From Verrucomicrobiota bacterium (GTDB lineage: Bacteria > Verrucomicrobiota > Kiritimatiellia > JAAZAB01), in the NCBI GenBank assembly GCA_018896395.1, contig JAHIMN010000216.1, forward strand, positions 1 through 5,228: a DNA stretch of 5,228 nucleotides. The letters run 5' to 3'. The position numbers were made by a program, and so were the translations under genes. The notes beneath the pieces are model-generated. The model ran no database searches and was not told where the DNA came from. It was given only the letters and a program-made list of their open reading frames with translations. Below, one piece after another: positions 1-5,228 of this stretch. Positions within the stretch are counted from its first letter, which is position 1. Each line of letters begins with the position of its first letter.

Positions 1-1040
1 AAACTTCCACTGTCGAAAGCACCCGGGTTGCCCAACGAGATAAAGGGAACAGTCTGCTCTGGCCAGGTCCAGTGAATGCCGTCCCGACTGACGGCCAGGC
101 GGATGTCCAGCGTGTCCGGCTTGTGCTGGTAGAGGCTGGGAAACATCATGTAGACGTTTGCCGCGTAGGGATATTTCATCGCCGCAGGGTTGTACAGGTC
201 GCTGGCCGGCGGGTCGTTCGCACTGGTTTGAAGCACCAACTTCAGCGAACTAAAATTTGAGAAGTCATCACTCTCGGACCTGCCAAGTGCCCGCCCTCGA
301 CCAAAAACGCGGCCGTAAAGAACATACTTGCCCAGTTGTTGGTCCCATAAACACGTGTACTGACTGTCAGCAAAACAGTTGTCGTTGATAACCGGTTTGG
401 GTAAACGGGCCCATCTTAAACCATCGGCTGAATACATTCCCGCGATTCGGTACTGGCCGTGTATTCGGCCTTGCGAGACCGCTTTGTAGCGCGATTCGGG
501 CGGCGCTGTAGGGTCTCTAAAAACGCTTGTTCCGTGTACACGCGAACGAGCACCCTCAGGACCAATCTGGCGAAAGAGAATGTTATTTTTCTTGCTGCCA
601 TTGTATTCGTATTCGAACAAGCCGAGTTCCGGCTTTGTCCAGCGGATGCCGTCTCTCGACTCAGCGTAGCAGAACACGGTAGTATAATTGTCGTTCTTCT
701 CTTTCTTGTACCTGAGCCAGCCATCGATGTCATAGGCCTCGTACCACATGCGATACCTGGCTTGCTTATCCACCACGCCTGGGTCTTCCATCACATTGAA
801 CCAGTTGATGGTCCTGCTTTCCCAGGGATGTTCTCGCTCAAGGATCTTTTCGCCGGTTTTCCGGGCAGGGTGTAGCCGAAGCCGTATGTTTTCCGCTGTT
901 TCCAAAAAGGCTTTATCGATGAACAATTGTTTTTCACTGCCCACTTCGGAAGGGTTGATAGTCTGGGCGCTTAATGCGCTTGAAAATGCGCCACAGATCA
1001 AAAGAACTAAGAGAATGTTCGTCAAACTGTTTTGTATCAT
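1..1040 (-). CDS. Secreted five-bladed beta-propeller glycosidase-like protein, 3' end beyond window
   Basis: This frame is open from an ATG at 1040 to the left edge and gives 346 residues with no stop, so the C-terminus is missing. Residues 1-25 form a signal peptide: hydrophobic core ILLVLLICGAF, likely cleavage after ALSA. The mature part has three S-x-DG-x-x-W motifs (SRDGIRW 128-134, SADGLRW 204-210, SRDGIHW 318-324), typical of repeated propeller blades in GH32/GH43-like and related secreted proteins. Also visible are an N-terminal segment LFIDKAFLE (39-47), a 'YRMWYEAYD' strand (96-104) and a VFRDP segment (173-177). The RDP resembles the RDP motif of GH32 enzymes, but catalysis cannot be inferred from it. 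Similar proteins are common in Planctomycetes and Verrucomicrobia, usually annotated as hypothetical or glycoside-hydrolase-like. The 1040 start is preferred because it has a Shine-Dalgarno and a standard signal peptide. An in-frame ATG at 1079 would add 13 residues. The gene is divergent from the lactonase gene. Substrate unknown. Confidence 0.88.
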   Translation of the reverse strand, partial: MIQNSLTNILLVLLICGAFSSALSAQTINPSEVGSEKQLFIDKAFLETAENIRLRLHPARKTGEKILEREHPWESRTINWFNVMEDPGVVDKQARYRMWYEAYDIDGWLRYKKEKNDNYTTVFCYAESRDGIRWTKPELGLFEYEYNGSKKNNILFRQIGPEGARSRVHGTSVFRDPTAPPESRYKAVSQGRIHGQYRIAGMYSADGLRWARLPKPVINDNCFADSQYTCLWDQQLGKYVLYGRVFGRGRALGRSESDDFSNFSSLKLVLQTSANDPPASDLYNPAAMKYPYAANVYMMFPSLYQHKPDTLDIRLAVSRDGIHWTWPEQTVPFISLGNPGAFDSGS

Positions 1041-1047
1041 CTCATAT

Positions 1048-1054
1048 CCCCCTT
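1048..1054 (-). promoter_or_regulatory. Ribosome binding site of the leftward propeller gene
   Basis: Read on the minus strand, AAGGGGG lies 7 nt before the ATG at 1040, following a run of A. It decides between the two in-frame ATGs (1040 and 1079) in favour of 1040. An out-of-frame ATG AGA TGA overlaps the real start and would stop after two codons. Confidence 0.7.
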
Positions 1055-1183
1055 TTTTTTCGAGTAACTCCACGTACATTGCGTGTAACCATTAAGCCAT
1101 CCGAAGACGACTATTTTATTGAAAAATTTCTACGCTCCCACCGCCCCTTTGCCAGGGCACAATTCTCCCAAAAATATGCGGTC

Positions 1184-1212
1184 AAATTAAGCCGTTTTGC
1201 GTCGCGTGTCAA
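1184..1212 (-). promoter_or_regulatory. Sigma70-type promoter for the leftward propeller gene
   Basis: On the minus strand a perfect -35 TTGACA (1212-1207) is followed by a 17-bp spacer and a -10 TAATTT (1189-1184) preceded by GGCT. Transcription would start near 1177, leaving an untranslated leader of about 137 nt before the ATG at 1040. The consensus -35 box and ideal spacing make this one of the stronger non-coding calls in the window. Confidence 0.75.
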
Positions 1213-1297
1213 GAGGAAAATCGCAATAAAACAAGGGAGTAATCCTTGATGATTAACGAGTTGCAAATTACGATTTTTTTCAATTTATCACGCTTTT

Positions 1298-1324
1298 CCG
1301 CTCAAGGCGGATCCGCTTTCAAGG
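1298..1324. repeat. Imperfect direct repeat enclosing a 10-bp palindrome
   Basis: CCGCTCAAGG (1298-1307) recurs as CCGCTTTCAAGG (1313-1324). Between and overlapping them is the perfect palindrome GCGGATCCGC (1307-1316). The first CCGC can also pair with the GCGG at 1307-1310. The arrangement could bind a dimeric regulator. It lies roughly 100 bp from either -35 box, so a direct role is uncertain. Confidence 0.4.
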
Positions 1325-1359
1325 AATCCAGGGACAATGAAGCGAAACTTTCCGCAACA

Positions 1360-1395
1360 GCCTCCTATGTCGGAATAGACCGGGGCGACGGAGGC
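1360..1395. repeat. Bulged inverted repeat upstream of the lactonase promoter
   Basis: GCCTCC (1360-1365) pairs with GGAGGC (1390-1395). After a 3-nt TAT bulge, GTCG (1369-1372) pairs with CGAC (1386-1389). This gives ten base pairs around a 13-nt loop. The element ends 25 bp before the -35 box of the rightward promoter and lies outside both predicted transcripts. It is therefore more plausibly a DNA-level site or a relic than a terminator. No U-tract follows on the plus side. Confidence 0.4.
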
Positions 1396-1420
1396 CGAGA
1401 TTTTATTTTCGCCCTCGCGC

Positions 1421-1449
1421 TTGACTTTCCGGACCTCATGGCCTAATTT
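1421..1449 (+). promoter_or_regulatory. Sigma70-type promoter for the lactonase gene
   Basis: The -35 TTGACT (1421-1426), a 17-bp spacer and the -10 TAATTT (1444-1449, preceded by GGCC) match the layout of the leftward promoter, including the same -10 hexamer. Transcription would start near 1456. This argues against the in-frame TTG at 1421 being the translation start, since it would lie inside the -35 box, and favours a start at 1499 or later. Confidence 0.7.
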
Positions 1450-1498
1450 CAGCATCATAAAAAAAGCGTCCTCATTCGGTTTCTGCGAAAATGTCCGG

Positions 1499-2659
1499 GT
1501 GATCCGCCTCGTGATTGTCATGTCGTTCCTGATGTCGGCGTTGATTAATGGTAAAAATATGGCTTCAGATTCATGCGCCGTCTATTTCGGCACCTATACC
1601 TCGTCGGGCAAGAGCAAGGGCATTTATACCTGCCGGCTTGACACCTCCACGGGCATCCTGAGTACGCCGGAACTGGCCGCGGAGACCGCGAACCCGTCGT
1701 TTCTTGCCATCCATCCCGATCGTCGGCACCTCTACGCCGTCGGCGAAAGCGGAGTCTTTGGCGGCGAAAAGACCGGCGCGGTGAGTGCCTTCTCGATTGA
1801 TCAGGTGATGGGGAAACTGACACTGCTCAACCGCCAATCCACCGGCGGCCTTGGCCCGTGCCATGTGAATGTGGATCTCACCGGCAAGTGCGTGCTCGTG
1901 GCAAATTACAGCAGCGGCAGTTGCGCCTCGTTGCCGGTCAGGGACGATGGCGCGCTCGGCGAAATCGTGTCGTTCATCCAGCACGAAGGATCCAGCGTCA
2001 ACCCCGATCGCCAGGCCGGGCCGCACGCGCATTCAATCAACCTCTCGCCCGACAATCGTTTTGCCTTTGTGGCCGATCTCGGTCTTGATAAACTGCTGGT
2101 CTATAAACTTGATCCCTCCAGTGCCGCGCTGATGCCCAATGATCCGCCCTTTGCGAAAGTCCCGCCCGGCTCCGGACCGCGACATATGGCGTTTCATCCG
2201 GATGGCAGGTTCGCTTACGTCATCAACGAAATGCTTTGCACCGTCACCGTGTTCAGTTACGAAGCCGGACAAGGCGCGTTGAAGGAAATCCAGACCGTCT
2301 CAACCTTGCCAAAGGGCGAGAGCGTCCAACCCGGCTACAGCACCGCCGAGGTGCTGGTTCATCCGCGCGGCAAGTTCCTCTACGGCTCCAATCGCGGCCA
2401 TGATACCATCGCTGTGTTCGCGATTGATCAGGCCAATGGAAGACTCAGTCTCATTCAGAACGAATCCACGCAAGGCAAGTTGCCCCGCAATTTCGGCATT
2501 GACCCGACCGGTGCCTGGCTGCTGGCCGTCAACCAGGACACCGGCAATGGCGTCGTCTTTTCCGTGAACCCCAAGACCGGCAAACTAAAGCCCACCGGTC
2601 AAATCGTGGAGGTTGGCGCACCGGTGTGCGTGAAGTTCATGCGTGCGAAGGAAAATTAG
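1499..2659 (+). CDS. Lactonase family protein (6-phosphogluconolactonase-like, PF10282), probably exported
   Basis: Protein of 386 residues (from the GTG at 1499) of the YbhE/Pgl-type lactonase family, a seven-bladed beta-propeller that hydrolyses sugar lactones such as 6-phosphogluconolactone. Family hallmarks run in order: VYFGTYTSSGKSKGIY (28-43), FLAIHPDRRHLYAVGE, GPCHVNVD (119-126), VANYSSGS (134-141), GPHAHSINLSPD (174-185), GSGPRHMAFHPDG (224-236), STAEVLVHPRGKFLY (281-295), PRNFGIDPTG (329-338) and a final GAPVCVKFM. The family length is usually about 330-390, so the gene is complete; the stop is TAG at 2657. The start is uncertain because no candidate has a good Shine-Dalgarno. GTG 1499 gives a signal-like start (MIR, hydrophobic LVIVMSFLMSALI, possible cleavage after KNMA). 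ATGs at 1520, 1532 and 1559 are alternatives; 1559 would make it cytoplasmic. If exported, it is unlikely to be the pentose-phosphate enzyme and more likely acts on another lactone. The fold call is firm; the substrate is not. Confidence 0.92.
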   Translation: MIRLVIVMSFLMSALINGKNMASDSCAVYFGTYTSSGKSKGIYTCRLDTSTGILSTPELAAETANPSFLAIHPDRRHLYAVGESGVFGGEKTGAVSAFSIDQVMGKLTLLNRQSTGGLGPCHVNVDLTGKCVLVANYSSGSCASLPVRDDGALGEIVSFIQHEGSSVNPDRQAGPHAHSINLSPDNRFAFVADLGLDKLLVYKLDPSSAALMPNDPPFAKVPPGSGPRHMAFHPDGRFAYVINEMLCTVTVFSYEAGQGALKEIQTVSTLPKGESVQPGYSTAEVLVHPRGKFLYGSNRGHDTIAVFAIDQANGRLSLIQNESTQGKLPRNFGIDPTGAWLLAVNQDTGNGVVFSVNPKTGKLKPTGQIVEVGAPVCVKFMRAKEN

Positions 2660-2734
2660 TGTCAAATCTCAATTTTCAACAAATGAATTGATAAATTCAA
2701 ATTTCTTACATTCGTTTTCAGAGCGACTTGTCCC

Positions 2735-2750
2735 CAAATGTTCAAATGTT
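2735..2750. repeat. Tandem octamer CAAATGTT x2
   Basis: Two exact, adjacent copies of CAAATGTT occupy 2735-2742 and 2743-2750, and the pair is bracketed by CCCC-type runs on both sides. It ends 15 bp before the ribosome binding site of the downstream gene. It could be a regulator site or chance slippage. Confidence 0.45.
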
Positions 2751-2765
2751 CCCCGGTCAGAAATT

Positions 2766-2770
2766 GGAGA
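2766..2770 (+). promoter_or_regulatory. Ribosome binding site of the large secreted gene
   Basis: GGAGA ends 7 nt before the ATG at 2778. This is good spacing and supports that start, which also begins a clear signal peptide. Confidence 0.75.
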
Positions 2771-2777
2771 TTACCGC

Positions 2778-5228
2778 ATGAAAATCAAACTGGGCGTGAT
2801 GGCGCTGGTGGTGAGCGGGTTCATCGGGTTGACCGCATTTAGCCGTGCCGCGGTGGGAGCCGAGAGCGCCACAAACCGGCCGGCGGTGTTGTGTCTGGGC
2901 GGCCACGGCAGCCACTGGCCGATCCTCAAGAAGCTCGCAGAAGATGAGGGGTTTGTCTTTGGGGCGATCGACTTCGGCCGGTTGACCTGGGACACGCTCC
3001 GGCAGTTCAACGCGGTGATTGTCTTCGACATGTCCCGCCTGAACCCCGACGGCAAGCAGGATAACTCGGTTGAAATCAGCCCCCCGGGCTTCCAGCGCGT
3101 CAGCGATCTGCTGGACCGGTTCGTTCAGGAGGGAGGCGGGCTGTACATTTACGGCGTGTCCTTCACCCACATGGGACAGGGGTGGGCCCTGGAGACGCTC
3201 GACCAGTTTCTCAAGCGGTTTGACGCCAAGGTCCTTTTCGAGCTGCTCCGGGACGTGCCGCGCGAGTCGCGGCAGCCCGACGGCCAGAAGGTGCTGTACG
3301 CGCGGGCGGACCGGATTGAGCCGCACCCGGTGACGCAGGGGGTCAGCAACCTGTGGTATGCCGCGGGCCAGTTCAGCTACGGACCGTGGACGCGTCCGCT
3401 CGGCCTTGGGCAGGGCTGGGTGCCGCTCATGCGGACATCGGAGGGCTTCTCCTCCGTGCCGCTCGAAAAGCCGCTGGAGCATTCGGTGCCCGTGTCCAAC
3501 GGCGTTTCCGCCGTGAAAGGCAAGACGGCCGTCATCTACGCGGCGCGGGATACCGGCAAGGGCCGCCTCGTGCTGAACGGCGGGGAATCCACCATTTCGT
3601 TCTACGGCTATGCCTATTCGCCGTTTGCGGACAAGGCGTGGGGGCGGATCGGAATGGAGGCGGGCCTGAATGGCATACCGAGCGACGGGCGCAAACTGCT
3701 GGTGAACTCCCTTCGCTGGCTCGTTGAGCCGAGCATGAAGTCGGGCGCGCTGGGCGGGTACGTGCCGCCCGCGCCCAAGCCCTTCGAGCCGCGCGTGATG
3801 CAGCCGGTCCCATGGGCGGAACCGGGTCCCATCGGCGGCGGATCGAGATACATGAAGGGCGTGTTCGGGGTCGTTCCCGCGTCGGGCGGCGGGTCCGGGA
3901 CCGTGGCCGAATACGCCGCCGCGGCGAAAGCGATGGGACTGGACTATATCGTGGTAGCGGGGGATTTCGCCAAGATGAAGGCGACCGGCTGGAAGCCGCT
4001 CCTCGCCGAATGCGCGGCGGCAAGCACTACCAATTTTGCCGCGATCCCGGCCATGATCACGATGGATGAACAGGATAACCGCTTCCTGCAGTGCGGGCGT
4101 CAGGCCTGGCCGAAGAAGGCGCGCCTCTCCACGAACGACGCCACCCGCGTGCAGGAACACCTCGGCTACTGGATGATAGACGGCAATTTCCCATGTCGCG
4201 CTCCGTTCTGGTTCTCGAAGGGACAATATCCGGCGTGGTTGCACAGCGGCTACGATACCTTTGCGGTGCGCACGTACATGGATGGCGACCTGGTGGACGA
4301 TTGCCTGGAGGGCTTCCTCACGAACCAGGAACAAGGCGACCGATCACGGTTGATTGTCGTCGATCTCGTCACGTCGCCGGCGAACCTGGGCCGTGTCAGG
4401 GAATTCACCTTCCTCAGGGCGGGTGATCCGCAGCAGGTCGCCGACTCGCTGATCAAGGGGCAATTCTCGGGGGGTGCCATCAGCTATGTCTCCAGCGGGC
4501 CGGTCATCCGGAACTGGTATCTGTCGAACGGAACGCGCAACACTGCCGGCGAGTTCTACGTGCCGGGCACGGAGCGCTGGCGGCTGTCGCTGAGCGTGAC
4601 ATCGGCCGTGCCGTTGAAGGCCGTGACGATCTACGACAGCACGAACGTGTTCCGGCGGTTGGCGGTGACCGGTACCGTCTGCGACGTGCACGTGGACGGC
4701 GTTCACGACATGCGGCATGTCCTGGCGGCGGTGGTCGAGGATGTGAATGGGGGAAAGGCCATGACCGGTGCGCTGGAGACCCAGGATGCCCTGATGTACC
4801 AGTACTTCTGCAGCGACCGGTGTAACATCATGAGTGGCCAATCGACGGTGCGGCACGAGGACGGCAGTGAGGAAACGCTCCCCGCCACGAGTATGCTCTA
4901 CAAGTCCGGCCGGCTGTATTTCGGGACCGTCGTCCGCGCCGAGGGCCTGCCGGGGATCGACGGGTCGGGCGGCGGATCGATCTTTGGCCCGTCGGCGAGG
5001 TTCAGCGTATTGGCTGAAGGCGATGGGGGGGAAGAGCGCGACGGGCTCCATCGCATTCTGCGGCCATACGAATCGGGGGATGTGATTGTTTTCGATACGC
5101 CGATTCTCAAGAGGCGCGCGGTGCCCGGAGGTGAGATTTTCGGTCACGCGCCGTACGTATCGCTCGCCGAGCCGCGCGTGGAGGCGCGCCTGGTGCAGTA
5201 TCACTTCTATCGCAAGCCGCCGTATCCG
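2778..5228 (+). CDS. Large secreted protein: ThuA/amidotransferase-like domain plus degenerate PHP-like domain, 3' end beyond window
   Basis: One uninterrupted frame of 817 codons that leaves the window without a stop. Residues 1-28 are a signal peptide (MKIK, hydrophobic LGVMALVVSGFIGLTAF, likely cleavage after AVGA). Residues about 35-316 resemble a class I glutamine-amidotransferase-like/ThuA-like Rossmann domain: strand AVLCLGGHG, strand NAVIVFDMSRL, helix and turn LLDRFVQEGGGLYIYG (to 126), LNGGES (266-271), closing helix LLVNSLRWLV. No catalytic cysteine is evident. After a proline-rich linker (about 325-350), residues 359 to about 600 match the PHP layout: SGTVAEYAAAAKAMGLDYIVV, and later ISYVSSGPVI (SGP 573-575). 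The usual metal ligands are absent. A beta-rich C-terminal part carries VHDMRH (642-647) and CSDRCNIM (678-685), as in poorly described planctomycete/verrucomicrobial secreted proteins. No enzymatic role can be assigned. It may be co-transcribed with the lactonase gene upstream. Confidence 0.87.
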   Translation, partial: MKIKLGVMALVVSGFIGLTAFSRAAVGAESATNRPAVLCLGGHGSHWPILKKLAEDEGFVFGAIDFGRLTWDTLRQFNAVIVFDMSRLNPDGKQDNSVEISPPGFQRVSDLLDRFVQEGGGLYIYGVSFTHMGQGWALETLDQFLKRFDAKVLFELLRDVPRESRQPDGQKVLYARADRIEPHPVTQGVSNLWYAAGQFSYGPWTRPLGLGQGWVPLMRTSEGFSSVPLEKPLEHSVPVSNGVSAVKGKTAVIYAARDTGKGRLVLNGGESTISFYGYAYSPFADKAWGRIGMEAGLNGIPSDGRKLLVNSLRWLVEPSMKSGALGGYVPPAPKPFEPRVMQPVPWAEPGPIGGGSRYMKGVFGVVPASGGGSGTVAEYAAAAKAMGLDYIVVAGDFAKMKATGWKPLLAECAAASTTNFAAIPAMITMDEQDNRFLQCGRQAWPKKARLSTNDATRVQEHLGYWMIDGNFPCRAPFWFSKGQYPAWLHSGYDTFAVRTYMDGDLVDDCLEGFLTNQEQGDRSRLIVVDLVTSPANLGRVREFTFLRAGDPQQVADSLIKGQFSGGAISYVSSGPVIRNWYLSNGTRNTAGEFYVPGTERWRLSLSVTSAVPLKAVTIYDSTNVFRRLAVTGTVCDVHVDGVHDMRHVLAAVVEDVNGGKAMTGALETQDALMYQYFCSDRCNIMSGQSTVRHEDGSEETLPATSMLYKSGRLYFGTVVRAEGLPGIDGSGGGSIFGPSARFSVLAEGDGGEERDGLHRILRPYESGDVIVFDTPILKRRAVPGGEIFGHAPYVSLAEPRVEARLVQYHFYRKPPYP

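Larger units (their letters stand above)
1041..1498. other. Divergent intergenic region between propeller and lactonase genes
   Basis: This stretch has no convincing gene. It contains the leftward leader (about 1041-1177), the leftward promoter (1184-1212), a short inverted repeat CAAGG-N7-CCTTG at 1232-1248, a repeat/palindrome block at 1298-1324, a bulged dyad at 1360-1395 and the rightward promoter (1421-1449). Two short open frames cross it: plus 1249-1446 and minus 1288-1521. Neither shows a recognisable family, and both overlap promoter elements, so they are not called as genes. Confidence 0.7.
2660..2777 (+). other. AT-rich gap between the lactonase gene and the large secreted gene
   Basis: The 118-bp gap is much poorer in GC than its flanks (about 25% over 2661-2700). 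It holds a weak A/T-only stem TGAATT-GATA-AATTCA (2684-2699) with no GC clamp, so it is not called as a terminator. It also holds a tandem octamer (2735-2750) and the ribosome binding site of the next gene. No promoter with good spacing was found: TTGATA at 2688 has no convincing -10. Read-through from the lactonase gene is possible. Confidence 0.5.

Noticed and set aside
459..875. A 138-codon open frame on the plus strand
   Set aside because: It is antisense to the propeller gene, whose minus-strand frame is continuous for 346 codons with a signal peptide and repeated blade motifs.
1421..1498. TTG at 1421 as the lactonase start
   Set aside because: This TTG is the first half of a -35 box (TTGACT), and the predicted transcript begins about 35 bp downstream of it. 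The extra 26 residues do not look like part of a lactonase or a signal peptide.
1288..1521. A 77-codon open frame on the minus strand between the two promoters
   Set aside because: It overlaps the lactonase promoter and start region, has no clear ribosome site or promoter in its direction, and has no recognised family. It may only reflect the structure of the intergenic element.
2684..2699. Stem TGAATT-GATA-AATTCA as a terminator of the lactonase gene
   Set aside because: The stem is almost entirely A/T with no GC-rich clamp, and it is not followed by a clear T-run, so it would be too weak for intrinsic termination.
2757..4334. A 525-codon open frame on the minus strand
   Set aside because: It lies antisense to the large secreted gene, whose plus-strand frame has a signal peptide, a ribosome site and recognisable domains. 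High third-position GC on the plus strand removes stops on the opposite strand. The minus product is arginine/proline/histidine-rich with no family pattern.
4344..5204. A 286-codon open frame on the minus strand
   Set aside because: It is an antisense shadow of the same plus-strand gene, with the same biased composition and no recognisable motif.

Overview
The window looks like a piece of a Verrucomicrobiota or related PVC-group genome, probably from a soil or aquatic heterotroph. The evidence is indirect. All three genes belong to family types abundant in Planctomycetes and Verrucomicrobia: a secreted five-bladed-propeller glycosidase-like protein, a lactonase (PF10282) with a probable export signal, and a large secreted protein joining a ThuA/amidotransferase-like domain to a PHP-like domain. 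No rRNA, tRNA, CRISPR array, transposase, integrase or phage gene was seen.

Layout. Bases 1-1040 (minus strand) hold the N-terminal 346 codons of a secreted propeller protein whose 3' end lies beyond the left edge. Bases 1041-1498 are a divergent intergenic region with one convincing sigma70-type promoter facing each way. Both promoters have a 17-bp spacer and the same TAATTT -10 box. A cluster of small dyads and repeats lies between them. Bases 1499-2659 (plus) encode a lactonase-family protein with a probable signal peptide. A 118-bp AT-rich gap with a tandem octamer follows. Bases 2778-5228 (plus) are one uninterrupted reading frame of 817 codons that runs off the right edge.

How the genes may fit together. 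All three products appear to be exported, and two belong to fold families that handle sugars or sugar lactones. The locus may therefore be a small module acting on carbohydrates outside the cytoplasm, but no substrate can be read from the sequence. The most unusual item is the third protein. Its central region has the sequence pattern of a PHP domain, yet every N-terminal metal-binding histidine/aspartate position that can be aligned is replaced, which suggests a non-catalytic pseudoenzyme. GC content differs along the window: one sampled 60-base line of the left gene is 50% GC, one of the right gene is 65%, and the 40 bases after the lactonase stop region are about 25%.
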